In this document: in pieces, positions 12,603-24,177 of the stretch | Layout of the letters: every line of letters begins with the position of its first letter | Position numbering within the stretch: the stretch's first letter is position 1 | Assembly: GCA_003260075.1 (NCBI GenBank) | Contig: QLIY01000420.1 | Coordinates: 62,001-126,000 of the forward strand | Length of the DNA: 64,000 bases | Source of the DNA: Phallusia mammillata | Taxonomy: Eukaryota > Chordata > Ascidiacea > Phlebobranchia > Ascidiidae | Direction: 5' to 3' | The notes under the pieces: model-generated | What the model saw: the letters and a program-made list of their open reading frames with translations, nothing else | Databases searched by the model: none | What the model was told of the DNA's origin: nothing | Made by a program: the position numbers and the translations under genes

Positions 12603-14574
12603 TCATCCCCCTCGGCAAAGCTGAAGTTGCTTTTTCATTGTGTCTGTGGCAAGTCGAATGGCAGTGCTTCCATCCTGAATTGTAAAAATGTATCAAACAA
12701 AACAACAACACAGTATTTGATTGATTAACAAGTGTGCAACACATATTTTTTAAGTAGACAGCACATTTTAACCATCTTAAACTTGCCTACTAAGTTAGTA
12801 ACCCTCTTAAGTTATGCTCCTCTAATTAAGTTATGCTCCTCTAAATATATTTTCACCAGACCTTTTTTTTATGTTTTTTTTTTCAAAAAAAAAACCAATG
12901 CAGCTTATTTAAAACCAGGTTTGTAGATTTTGGTTTGTGAGTGTTTCCATCAATCTTAAATGATATTGCAGGTACTTTTGTTAAGCAATTTTTTTTTTAA
13001 ATCATCCGGTTTTAAACTTCACCTTATTACGCAAAGTTGTGTCTGCACCGGCTTCAATTAATAGTCTTGCATCAGCAACTCGACCTTCTTCACAGGCAAG
13101 ATGTCTACAACAAAAAGACAAAATCCAAATATTCTCAAACAGATACAAGTTATCTATCATTCAAAAAAAATACTGACTATTAGACACATGGACATTTAAT
13201 ACAATTGAAAAAGACAAGTTTTATCTACCAATAAACCAAACCAACCAGCTATTGCCGCAACCAAATATGTTCAGTTGCACTTCGATATAAGCTAAAATAT
13301 GCAAAGATTGGCAATATGGTAACCAGTGGGACCAAAACTTCTAAAAGAGAAACAAACAAATTGTCATCTTAAGATCGAACGTCAATAGTGACATGGGGCA
13401 AGTTGTATATTGAAAGTATATAGGAACTCACAAGGGAGTATTTCCTTCAGAGTCTTGTAAATTGAGATTTGCATGATGGGCAATCAGGAGTTGCACTATT
13501 TTGGTGTTGCCTTTTGAGGCGGATCTGTGCAAGGGTGTTGCATTATACATGTCTGTGGTGTCAGCATCTGCACCCCGTGCTAACAGGGACTTTGCAGCTT
13601 CAAGACGGTTTCGAGATGCAGCATAATGTAAAGGAGATTGCCCTGAGTGGTTTTGGGCATTTATTTCAGCACCTCTTGAGAGAATCGCAAAAAGAATTGT
13701 TTGATTTCCAGTTGAGGCTGCAATGTGCAAGGGTGTCCAACCACTCTGTAATACAAAACCAACAGTTTACATCCCTAAGCACATTTGCTTTTGAACAAAT
13801 ACTTTACATGTGTACAAAACAAAGCAATTCACATTTATTGAGTGAATAAAAAATACCCACCAGCACATTGATGTTTAGGCAATCAATTTTAGAAACCACA
13901 GTGTTTCTACTTACACTATCTTGACTGTTGACACTTGCATTGTTATCCAGCAACAAATCTGCCACTTCCCTCTGACCATTTGATACAGCCCAGTGCAGAG
14001 GAGTGCGTTCAGTCTTTAAAAAAATGTTGCTTTTATTTCAGAATATACAATACATAAAAAACAATATTTGCAGTAAAACAACAACAAAGAAAGTATGGTT
14101 TACAATAATTTGCATCATTGCACATTGCAAATATATTGTGATTACATTTGAGTGGATGCAGTCATTGAATAAAGACAAGCAATAACAAAGTAAGAGTCAT
14201 ACTAAATTCTAGTGGTGTACCAACTAGCAACTACCAACCAGGCCTTTTAAGGCTGGGGCTTGAGGCCTTAACGTCCTTATCTACAACATATATATATGAC
14301 AGCCAACAAACTAATGAACAATGTCACAAATTACCACACCCCCCCCCCCATTACGAATATTTACGGGCGCTGTAAACAAAATAAAATAAAATTGAATATA
14401 TATGACAGCCACCAAACTAATGAACAATGTCACAAATTACCACATAGTGTAAAGTCAAACCTGGTCTGTTGAATGCACCGACTTGGGATTTTCCTTTAGT
14501 CGATGGGCCAATAAGGCTAATTGGCCGTCATATGCAAAATTACACAGTTCGTTATCGGAAACTCCAGCTGACAT
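12603..14574 (-). CDS. PSMD10: 26S proteasome non-ATPase subunit 10 (gankyrin)
   Basis: Five exons on the minus strand join in phase to 226 codons, the same length as the mammalian protein: 14461-14574, 13915-14013, 13432-13745, 13023-13104 and 12603-12674. The start is MSAGVSDNELCNFAYDGQL, followed by ankyrin repeats: TERTPLHWAVSNGQ, SGWTPLHIAASTGNQ, GQSPLHYAASRNR, YNATPLHRSASKGN and NTPLHLACEEGR. This order and spacing are typical of gankyrin, an ankyrin chaperone that guides assembly of the 19S regulatory particle by binding the base ATPase Rpt3/PSMC4, and in mammals also binds RB and MDM2. The last exon (DGSTAIRLATDTMKKQLQL) replaces the usual final repeat and is more diverged. An assembly scar lies in intron 1 at 14339-14349. 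All splice sites are GT-AG. Confidence 0.93.
14289..14444. repeat. Allelic tandem copies around a C run
   Basis: Copies 14289-14338 and 14397-14444 flank C11 at 14339-14349 in PSMD10 intron 1. The intervening 14350-14396 is present only once. Confidence 0.7.
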
Positions 14575-14871
14575 GTTGTTTTTTGCTTGATAATCTCCGT
14601 ACTGAGACAAATTGTGCTCCAAGCAATGACAGAAACAGAAATGTTTGCAGTCAATCAGCTGTTTAGTATGGTATGGACCAAACTTGTTTCGTCATGGTGA
14701 CATGTGTGTTCGATAAAGCGTAAAGTGTTGCTTTTTTTCTTTTTGCGGGGACTTAAAAACACGCAACTTAAAAAACGAATTTACAAATTTCAGTCCGGTA
14801 GAGTAAAACTATTCGGTATCAAGTTTCTGTTAAATACATTTTAAAGTTGCGTCATAATCAATCACATCGAA

Positions 14872-15254
14872 TACCGTATTTGCTCGATTGTAAGCCGCGG
14901 CTTATATTGTTTTTTAGCTGCCGTTTGTGCGGCTTATAATCGAGGGCGGCTTACATTCGAGGGCGGCTTATATTTTAATTTTATACCGAAATCATTTCTA
15001 CACTCCAACATTTTAAATTATTTGGGGTTCAAAACATGTATGCGTGTACAGATTATACGTCGATATACGTTCTGTCGGGTACAGTTATCAACGTAACTAA
15101 CAGATATGGGCAAATAGTCATACCATATAACTACAGAAAGATGTATTAGGAAACAATCGTATCTAAAATTCCAGCGTGCGGCTTACAATCGAGGGCGGCT
15201 TACATTATTTTTTTAACACCTCAACATGCGGCTTACAATCGAGCAAATACGGTA
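14872..15254. mobile_element. MITE with 27-bp terminal inverted repeats and TA flanks
   Basis: The ends are perfect inverted repeats (CCGTATTTGCTCGATTGTAAG at the left, its complement at the right), each bounded by TA, consistent with a TA target duplication and a Tc1/mariner-type origin. Internal copies of GCGGCTTACAATCGAG and GGGCGGCTTA form extra inverted repeats. There is no coding capacity. The right end is repeated at 16261-16314 because that region is an allelic duplicate. Confidence 0.75.
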
Positions 15255-15401
15255 CTCAGAATCAAAATGCACGTGTGTAAAGTTTCAGAAGTATTCTAGG
15301 AACCTGGTAAGTAGCAATACCTTTCGAGTTTAAAATAAAACGTGGTTAGAATTTGATTGAGCGTTGGGCAAACTAAGCACATGTGTGGAAGAGCAAAGGA
15401 A

Positions 15402-16250
15402 ATGTGTATGTGGGCCTACTACAGCAGTCTAACTCAAGCTTTTTTAGCTACGGAACAATGAATATATGCATTAATATAATCTTGCAGAACACCGAACAAA
15501 ATAATAAAGTGATGCAATAAAACAAACAAACTCACGCTCAGCTACTGTAATTGTACTTAAGCAGAAACAGTCCTACGTACGCAATGACATGCTTATTTTA
15601 AGAGAAAACAATAAATAAAACAAATCACGATGGAACATTCAAACTGGTGATGGTGTATAATTACTTTCATAAACAAAATCTACTTACGCCCTTTGTGTAA
15701 ACCTGTGCTTTTCGATAGGTGTATTATGTTTGTTTGTTTCATTTTTATCCGCGGTGGGCGGGCAACGCCTGAATGCGGAATGCTCGCAATGAGTCCGCCG
15801 TCGAGCTGCCTGGTTGTATTGCAAGTTCGTTGATCATTTTTTATTTGATTTTTTCAATTTTAGGCAGTGGGTGACTTCAATTTAGTTCAACCCATCAACA
15901 ACCACTGCTGGGTTGGAGCAATGCCGCTTAAGTTTCTTGCTCAGGAAAACACAAGCTACCGAGATAGGATTAGAATCCATGACCTCGCGATCACAAGGCG
16001 GTTGTGCTAACCACTAGGCCAACTTGGCGGATTATGAACAATTAGTCAAGCTCATAAATTTCTCGCAGAAAACCTGACGATCTTTCACGGAACACCGGTT
16101 TTAAATCACTGTACTAGCATCTTTATAACCAGGGAGTCGAACCGGAACTAAACCCGAACCCGCGAACCGGTTTGANATGTGTATGTGGGCCTACTACAGC
16201 AGTCTAACTCAAGCTTTTTTAGCTACGGAACAATGAATATATGCATTAAT
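15402..16250. repeat. Allelic duplicate joined by a single n
   Basis: The one ambiguous base, n at 16176, joins a MITE interior to 16177-16250, which repeats 15402-15475. It looks like a later scaffolding join of overlapping contigs. Confidence 0.7.
15840..16033 (-). mobile_element. tRNA-derived SINE
   Basis: Read on the minus strand, it begins near 16030 with TTGGCCTAGTGGTTAGCAC, a good pol III A box. GGATTCTAATCC follows as a degenerate B box, then a tail with CCTGAGCAAGAAACTTAAGC, which resembles the GAGCAAG-CACTTAA segment seen in many tRNA-SINEs. An allelic copy lies at 16880-17106. It is not a functional tRNA gene because no cloverleaf closes. A very degenerate relative may lie at 17990-18110. 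Confidence 0.65.
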
Positions 16251-16786
16251 CCCCCCCCCCTTTTTTTAACACCTCAACATGCGGCTTACAATCGAGCAAA
16301 TACGGTACTCAGAATCAAAATGCACGTGTGTAAAGTTTCATAAGTATTCTAGGAACCTGGTAAGTAGCAATACCTTTCGAGTTTAAAATAAAACGTGGTT
16401 AGAATTTGATTGAGCGTTGGGCAAACTAAGCACATGTGTGGAAGAGCAAAGAAAATGTGTATGTGGGCCTACTAGCGCAGTCTAACTCAAGCTTTTTTAG
16501 CTACGGAACAATGAATATAGCCTATGCATTAAAATAATCTTGCAGAACACCGAACAAAATAATAAAGTGATGCAATAAAACAAACAAACTCACGCTCAGC
16601 TACTGTAGCCTAATTGTACTTAAGCAGAAACAGTCCTACGTACGCAATGACATGCTTATTCTAAGAGAAAACAATAAATAAAACAAATCACGATGGAACA
16701 TTCAAACTGGTGATGGTGTATAATTACTTTCATAAACAAAATCTACTTACGCCCTTTGTGTAAACCTGTGCTTTTCGATAGGTGTA

Positions 16787-16879
<93 letters not shown>

Positions 16880-17198
16880 TGCCTGGTTGTATTGCAAGTT
16901 CGTTGATCATTTTTTATTTGATTTTTCCAATTTTAGGCAGTGCAGGGTGACTTCAATTTTGTTCAACCCATCAACAACCACTGCTGGGTTGGAGCAACGC
17001 CGCTTAAGTTTCTTGCTCAGGAAAACACAAGCTACCGAGATAGGATTAGAACACATGACCTTGTGATCACAAGGCGGTTGCGCTAATCACTCGGCTAACT
17101 TGGCGGATTATGAAACATTTCCCCCCCCCCAACCCTTAAAAACAAAACCAAGTGAACCCGAACCGAACCTGAACCCTTTTGACAAGCGGTTCGACTCC
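16131..17198. mobile_element. hAT-type MITE broken by misjoined contigs
   Basis: The left end (CAGGGAGTCGAACCGG) at 16131-16175 and the right end (GCGGTTCGACTCCCTG) at about 17131-17198 are inverted repeats flanked by TTTATAAC and CTTATAAC (7 of 8 match), a hAT-like 8-bp target duplication. The element's middle is lost: 16176-17130 is an inserted allelic copy of upstream sequence. The second haplotype at 17650-17690 lacks the element. Confidence 0.65.
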
Positions 17199-18020
17199 CT
17201 GCTTATAACATCGACTTTACAGAGATTAAATATTAAATGACCAACTTATGGCACGAAACTAACTGTATAGTCCCAAGAATATTCAAAATTTTGGGACTAC
17301 ACATTCAAAAAACAAAATTTGTTACGCGTGTTTTAATTTGTAGTAAAACATTCTAAATCTAGCCTATTGGGAAACTTTTCATCACAGCAAAATCTATATT
17401 TGCGTTTGTGGTAGGTTAATCACAACGAATCGGTAGCTATATATGATGTTGTGTTGTTTATTTTGTTGTATTTTCATGCTCCGTGAGCGCATTGCTACGT
17501 GCGTCGTTTACAATGCGTCTGTTGAATATTTTTTTATGTTTTTGATTTTCATGGGTGGAAGACTTTCATTTAGTTTAGCACCCCCCCCCCTCAAGCTCAT
17601 AAATTTCTCGCAGAAAACCTGACGATCTTTCACGGAACGCCGGTTTTAAATCACTGTACTAGCATTTTGAAAAAAAATACCGACTTTACAGATATTAATA
17701 TTAAAAGAGGCCAACTTATGACACGAAACTAACTGTAGTCCCAAGAATATTCAAAATTAAAAATTCGTTAGGCGTGTTTTCATTTGTAGTAAAACATTCC
17801 AAATCTAGCCTATTGGGAAACTTTTCATCACAGCAAAATCTATATTTGCGTTTGTGGTAGGTTAATCACAACGAATCGGTAGCTATATCATGTTGTGTTG
17901 TTTTGTTGTTTGTTGTATTTTCATGCTCCGTGAGCGCATTGTTACGTGCGTTGTTTACAATGAATTTTTTTTTCTGTTTTTGATTTTCAAGGGTGAAAGA
18001 CAAATTTAGTTTAGCCTATC
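17121..18020. repeat. Allelic copies around two C10 runs
   Basis: C10 runs lie at 17121-17130 and 17581-17590. 17591-18020 repeats 16048-16130 plus 17199-17580, but without the hAT MITE. No gene is recognised between 14700 and 18460. Confidence 0.75.
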
Positions 18021-18463
18021 AGACTTCACAGATTGGGGCGATATCGTTCAATCATAAGTTTTCTGTTGAGGAAAACGTAAGGGACATGGCAGAAACGTTA
18101 TGTACTGCATGGCCGTCTTGACGATATAAGCGCATGTTGCTGCCGGCAAAAAAACACAAGCAAAAAAACTTAGAACCCAGAACATTGCACTTCCAAGCAT
18201 TGTTAAAAAATTTACCAGCTAAATGCTTGAACTTTTAAACAACATGGTAGGTTTGTTTACTGCTGTAGCAATTATGCAAACATAATAATAACCTTTGCTT
18301 TGTGGTCAATTTATTTTGCTACACGATAAAAATTAATGTGATGAGTGATCACTGATCAGCAAAACACCAACGGTTGCGCTCGACTACGGGCCTTTACGCG
18401 ACAATAGGTACTAGGCTACCCATAACAAGCTTACAAAACAAGTGTTTGGCCATTAACATAAGT

Positions 18464-18469
18464 TTTATT
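18464..18469 (-). terminator. Poly(A) signal for the kinase-TPR gene
   Basis: TTTATT on + (AATAAA on -), about 250 bases beyond the stop at 18718. Confidence 0.45.
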
Positions 18470-18717
18470 TATAAGCTGCTGGGGACGAATCGTTTAAAGT
18501 AGCCTACAAACATCATAAGACAAGGGTTTAGCAAAAGCTTTAAAAATGTAGGCCCGACGTTAAAGTTTGGTTTACAAAGAATGCAGAAAAGCTTTTTCTT
18601 TTCAATCCGTAAAAACAGTAATGGACTATCTAAAACATTGAACATTATAACCCAAACACAATTGGTCATCCAAATTGTCATGGTTAGAACATTGTAAATT
18701 ATTTCTCGTTACATTTT

Positions 18718-21700
18718 TCATCGTAAAATATATTGGCAAGCTTTTAGATTGTCTTCACATAACCTTAGATAGTTTTCCACTTCGGGTGGTTTCAGATCGA
18801 CTGCATCGTTATAGATTTGAGTTGCTTTTGTGAAGTAACGCTTTGCCTCTTCCAGTTCTCCATCTTGCATACAAATCACTCCAAGATTGTTGAACAAACT
18901 TCCATAGATGGCGTGTATGCGTCCGCCATTTTCGAGGCTTTCTTCAATAAACTCTACTGCATCTCTCAGGGTTTGTTCTCTTGGCAAAGTAGCTCCGATT
19001 AATTGTTGACTGCATTCAACACAATGCGACAACCAAACTTCGCTTAGACATCGGCGTTCCATGTTAAGCTCCGGCATGATGTGAATTTGACGCCTAGCCC
19101 CCCCCCCGACATCGGCGTTCCATGTTAAGCTCCGGCATGATGTGAATTTGACGCCGAATTTCAAGCAAAATCGGAATAACATTATTGCTTACAATTGATT
19201 TGTTTTTACTGCTATCTTGCATCAACAAGTTAGCCGTTTCCTTGATCTTTAAAGCGCATACCATTGCACCTCTCAGCGCATCTACCGATTTGGGCAATTT
19301 CAAGTAAAAATCTGATGCCAATTTGTATGTTAAAATTGCATTACAAACATCTCTATCTTCAAGATACTTGTTGGCCCGGTTTTCCAATTGACGTTCACGT
19401 TGGCTTGTCTGTGTTTCGTCATTTTGAAGTATACCTACACGTGTATGCCACTAATTAATGTCCTCTTTACTACTATACCGGTAGGTTTAAAGCTGACTTA
19501 CTATCTAATGTTGCGGTTTCTTCAGAAACAGATAGATTTGCGGTATGGGTGTTTGGTATATCTATGACAACAAAAGTAATAAACTTTAACAATCATTTTA
19601 CAAGGAAGAAGACACCAGTTCGTTAAGGGCATTACACTAATTAAGTTCACAACTTGATTAATTGGTGCTTTGATTGCCAAACAAACATGACCTTTGTAAT
19701 TCTTGCACAGACTATGAAGGTTAAGCAGGTGTTTCAAAGGTTAATGACATACAACCAAAGATTAATGAGTTTCAAAATACTGGTGCAAGACACCAAACTT
19801 AAATAAAACTGAGGCTGTGTATATTTACCGCCAAGCGTTGTTAACATGTGATTCAAAGCTGGTCTAAGGATCCATTCGCCCAAGGCTCCTGATTTTACAA
19901 GATGTTGATCAATCGTCCCTGTTGTCTCAATAGTCATGTCTATGTCGGCATAAGAGCCACCATGTGTAACATTAAATTCACTCCATCTTCCGCTGTCCGA
20001 AGCTGCGATTATAGTTATTTTTGAAATAAATCTAAGCTTATAGCATAGCTTTAATTACAAATTAAGCAAAACTATTTTTTGTCCCTAGCAATAACAGTAA
20101 ATTAAATACTTCAAGTTGCTGCGTAGTTAAATATCAAGTAAATGTTCAGTGTATTTTAAACCAGATTTCTAAGATTAGTTAGAACAGTGGTTCCCAACCT
20201 GGGGTTCGCGGACCCCCAAGGGGTCCATGAGATGGTTTCAGGGGGTCCTTGGAGGCAAACATTTGTACCAGCATTAACAACAGTACAATATTTTTAAGTT
20301 CCCAAACTTTGTTTGCTTTGTTTTAAGTGCCCCCCCCCCACATTAACAATAGAATTCTTTGTGCTTTGTTTTAAGTATTGTACACTAAAAATTTTTATCT
20401 CTGTTAGTGCATTGACTGCTACAATTCAGAACTTTATTGCGATTAACGGACTGTAAAGGTTGATTAAAATACCCCCCCCCCGACTGCTACAGTACAGAAC
20501 TTTATTGAGATTAACGGACTGTGAAGGTTCATTAAAATTCTGCCCCCAAAAACGAAAGTATAATAACGTATAATGCGGGAAACGAAAAAAAATTAAATTA
20601 CGTTGGGGGTCCGTGGACCGATAAAATTTATTAAAGGAGTCCGTGACCAGTGTTTTTTTAAGGTGTTTTCTCCAGCGGTTTTCCAAAATTTGGACTTGCA
20701 ACTACAACTATAGTTTTTGGTATTTAAATGAAACACTTGGGTCTTTAAAACTACTTAGCAGTCACCCAAACCAAACCTTAAAAAAAAGTCTCTTAAAACT
20801 ACTTAGCGGTCACCCAAACCAAACCTTAAAAAAAAAACTGTCCGTGACTACAAAAAGGTTGGGAACCACTGAGTTAGAACGTTTGCAAAAAGCAAATTAT
20901 TAAATTGCTTCCAATGTTCAAAGTTCAAAATAGGCTATGTAAAGCAGTGCTCTTCAACCTTTTTAGTGGCACGGAACCCTTGGGAAAATTTGGCAAACTT
21001 TTCGGAACCCCCCCTAAAAATAATTTTAATGAATGTAATACAAGTAGGCTACATCAAAGAAAAAATATGCATTTTGACACATCTAAAGCACTCACAAAGG
21101 TTGACTTCAATTAAACGGTTCACTGAAACACATTGTCATGTTATTGGATCGGTCGTTTCGACATTTGTCTTGCAATTTAGCTAGAGTGTAACAAGGTTGT
21201 ATTTATTACGTCACAGTTGATCAACGGTGTAACAAAGGTCAACTAATACTAGATAATATTGGCGAGCATTGCTGTTCGAAACAATATTATTATGAATCAT
21301 TCGTGTTCGAATTGCTACACCAAACCGCTGCGAATCCCCGTGCAACCCTTAAAGTTCACGGAACCCCTGAATAGGTTGTACGGAACCCCGGTTAAAGAGC
21401 TCTGATGTAAAGTCATCGTCTGCTTTACTTACTGTAACTATACTCATTTGTTTTTGGAAGCAAAGTTGGTTCAGTTGGCATTGCAGGAGGGGACGACACG
21501 TCAGTGGTGTCTGGGTTATCTAAATACACATTCTAGATAAGATTTCAGTTAAAAAGTACAAATGTTACCCAAAAGGGTAAAACATATCAGTAGGACTAAG
21601 TGATATGCAAACTACTGTTATTGATAAAAGTCATTTTAATTCCATTCAAAACAATTTCAAGACAGAAAAAAGTACTACCAAAAAATGCCTCGATTAATAT

Positions 21701-24177
21701 ATTGGTGTTAACGCCTGCTAGTTTGTTTGTATGCTTGACGCATAATTGCTTTAGGCCAATCGCGACATAGTGCTTCCAAAAGCTTTTTTGTATTCATTTC
21801 AGTACGTACAAATAGGATTGCACTTTTGGTTGGTGCCGGGAGGCTTTACAACAGGAGTAGGACCAGAAAATGGCGATCTTCTTGAATCTTGTGGAAGCAA
21901 AGGATCTGCTTCTAAAACACAAAAGATTCTGAAAGACAACACAAACCTTGCCCATTAAAAACGGTAAACCTAATCATTTACTAAAACTAGTAACTATACC
22001 ATTATAACTACATGATGAAGATATCAGTTTCAAGTGTCAGTAACTTTTTTGTGTAAAGTCTCGCGGGCGTTAATTGAGGTGGTTTGCATGATAAACATCG
22101 CCTTTTAAACACATGTTTCTCTAAATGCTCAATTTTAAAAATGTTACCTCTGGCAAAAATAAATTCTTCTCAAAAAGCTGGTAAACTGCCAAACGAAAAC
22201 GTTAAATTATAGCGAGCACAGTACGTTTTGCCCAACAACCCCAATTACTTCTTTAAGTTTATTTGTTTGTTAACTCAAAAATGTTAAGATACTTTTTTTG
22301 GAAGTAATAAACTGCTTTTAAATTGAACTTTGATAGCAATTTGCACTTATCACCAAACTAACGCGGAAAGTTTCTCTCCAGGGTTGAAAATTGATGAAGA
22401 GGAACAAGATCACGTTCATCAGAGGAATGGTCATCGTCAAATGGCTCCATATTTTCCAGAGCTATTATGACTTGTTTCATAATATCGATAGGGCGGTGTT
22501 CTTTGAGCATTCGTTGAAGTTGGTCTCTGATTTCGATCATATTGGGACGTTTCAAAGGGTCGTCAGACCAACATCTCTTCATTATCTTTTCAAGTTCTTC
22601 CACTACCAGTAGGTCCTTGCTGCTGGATAAAGTCCTCTTAAGTTCATCCACAGCATCGCAATCTGGCTTTTCACCATTAATTATTTGTGTTTGCAATGTT
22701 TCTTTATCTATTCGTGGGTATGGCTCTGAACGTGTTAATATCATGTAGATTATGATACCGAAGCTGTAAACATCATGTTCTTTTCGTGGTTTTGCTGTAA
22801 TTCGTTTTAATTTTTCTGGAGCTGTATACATTGGTGTGAACTGTACGTTTTTTGTTCTGTCCACCTGGTCAGCGATGGTTGATGTAGAGGAAGCTAGTTG
22901 GACACTACCAAAATCGGCAATTTTGCAATGCAAATCCTCTGTAAGAAGAATGTTAGGCGGCTTCAAATCTCCATGAATTAAGCCTTTGACTCCAAGGTTG
23001 TGCATAAAAGCTATGCCATCTGCTAGCTCAGCGAGAATCCGAAGGCGAAGGGCAATTTCGATTTGGACTAAAGGTCTCAGGAGAAATTGTCTGAGATTTC
23101 CACCTTTGTAACACTCCATGATAATTCCCATTGCCCGAAACCATTTTACCCAGCCATACATTTGGACAATGTTATCGTGATTGACTTTTTGTAAATACCC
23201 CATTTCTTGAACGATTCTGAAAAAAAAACGATTCTGATTTAAAAACATTTTTTGTAGACTTTAGTGTCGATTTTATTTAAACATCGGTAAATATCGGGCG
23301 ATTGTAACCTGATGTATTATATGAAGTCAGTTCGTAACTTTATTTTTTTTAAACCCCAAGTGCGCCTCTCGTTAAATATACGCTTCGTTAAATAAAAAGG
23401 ACCAAAAAACAAGCCCAATTGTAATATACAAAATAGTAAAATTCAGACCAGCTCTACGAAACAGAAACCTCTCATAAATTTTTTCACAAAAGTTAAAACA
23501 GGAATAAAGAGAAAACAGACTCAGTTCAACTCAAATCAATCTTACTGTTCCTCCAACAGCCTTTGGTCGGCGATTCCACCGGATATAGCGAACACTTTTA
23601 CCGCAACCTTGTTAAAGTGTTTGTGATGTCCAACTATAACATCCCCAAAACTGCCGGAACCGATAACACTTGTTTTTGGATCACATCGAATTTCGTCAGC
23701 GTTAAATTCCCGAAACTGTTGAATAACGTTATTTTGAAAAAAGCTACAAACAAAATTACGTCTTTCCAGTACCCTATAGTAACAAGAAATTGTCCAACTT
23801 GTTTAACTAAAGAAAAGCATAAATAACACGAAATCAAAATGGCACAAATCCTCAACAACGACTTTATTTATTTCGGCCCAGAATACGTTTAGTAGGAATC
23901 CTAACTAAAAACGTGTTATTAGGTCCAAAAATCTTGTGCAAAACCATCAAGATTATCATTTAAACAAAGTAAAAAATTGTTGTCCTAATTGAACTTACAT
24001 TTTTTCGTGATGCCATTCTTGAAATGCACAATAAACGATCGATTTATGACAGAAAAAGTTAAGTTGCCTCTTATTCTTTACAGATTTGCACTCTGCAAGC
24101 AATAAACTATTTTGTTCTGCGAAATGAAAGTGTGCATGCATGCATGGACTGAACCAATTAGCCTTAGCCGAGTACAC
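18718..24177 (-). CDS. Non-RD TKL protein kinase with C-terminal TPR-like region
   Basis: Eight minus-strand exons join in phase to about 769 residues: 23999-24177, 23546-23743, 22363-23216, 21810-21911, 21433-21519, 19829-20002, 19502-19561 and 18718-19434. The last exon is counted after collapsing a 61-nt assembly duplication. The kinase domain spans roughly residues 85-350: Gly loop GSGSFGDV, VAVK lysine, catalytic HGDLKPPN (the Arg of HRD replaced by Gly), DFG and TAPE. The sequence suggests the tyrosine-kinase-like group near RIPK/IRAK, kinases that act in innate immune and death signalling; the assignment is inferred. A low-complexity linker (ADPLLPQDSRRSP, SSPPAMPTEP) leads to a helical tail whose YGSLFNNLGVICMQDGELEE looks like a tetratricopeptide repeat. 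The exon-3 frame would end at TAG within its own donor (C|GTTAGT). If unspliced, a kinase-only protein ending at 22358 results. The first exon is the least certain. Confidence 0.7.
19047..19157. repeat. Allelic duplicate inside a coding exon
   Basis: Copies 19047-19097 and 19108-19157 flank C10 at 19098-19107, inside the last exon of the kinase-TPR gene. Removing 61 nt (19047-19107) restores one continuous reading frame. Confidence 0.85.
20185..20871. mobile_element. hAT MITE with perfect 8-bp target duplication
   Basis: Ends CAGTGGTTCCCAACC and GGTTGGGAACCACTG are inverted repeats, flanked by AGTTAGAA on both sides (20177-20184 and 20872-20879). It sits in an intron of the kinase-TPR gene. 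Two allelic-overlap scars (C10 at 20330-20339 and 20472-20481) lie within it. There is no transposase. Confidence 0.85.
20945..21404. mobile_element. Second hAT MITE in the same intron
   Basis: Ends CAGTGCTCTTCAACC and CCGGTTAAAGAGCTCTG are flanked by ATGTAAAG on both sides (20937-20944 and 21405-21412). It lies 73 bp from the previous MITE but is a different family by its ends. The internal GGAACCCC/GGGGTTCC segments are part of the inverted repeats. Confidence 0.85.
22258..22263 (-). terminator. Possible alternative poly(A) signal
   Basis: AATAAA on the minus strand about 95 bases beyond the in-frame stop at 22358. It would serve a kinase-only transcript if the exon-3 donor is not used. 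Confidence 0.3.

Larger units (their letters stand above)
15208..17106. repeat. Long allelic duplicate pair with C10 and C92 runs
   Basis: 16261-16787 repeats 15208-15724, and 16880-17106 repeats 15807-16036. Between them, C92 at 16788-16879 stands where the first copy has 82 bp of ordinary sequence (15725-15806). A C10 run lies at 16251-16260. The copies differ by substitutions and by small insertions at 16515 and 16606. Confidence 0.85.

Noticed and set aside
15840..16033. tRNA gene
   Set aside because: A- and B-box-like sequences are present but the cloverleaf does not close, and the tail is SINE-like.
16756..17066. Poly-Pro and poly-Gly ORFs at C/G runs (also near 1344, 32239, 35204 and 59930-60381)
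   Set aside because: They are translations of gap filler and do not represent genes.
23634..23858. ORF in another frame over the kinase N-lobe exon
   Set aside because: Shadow of the true exon 23546-23743, whose frame gives the glycine loop and VAVK.
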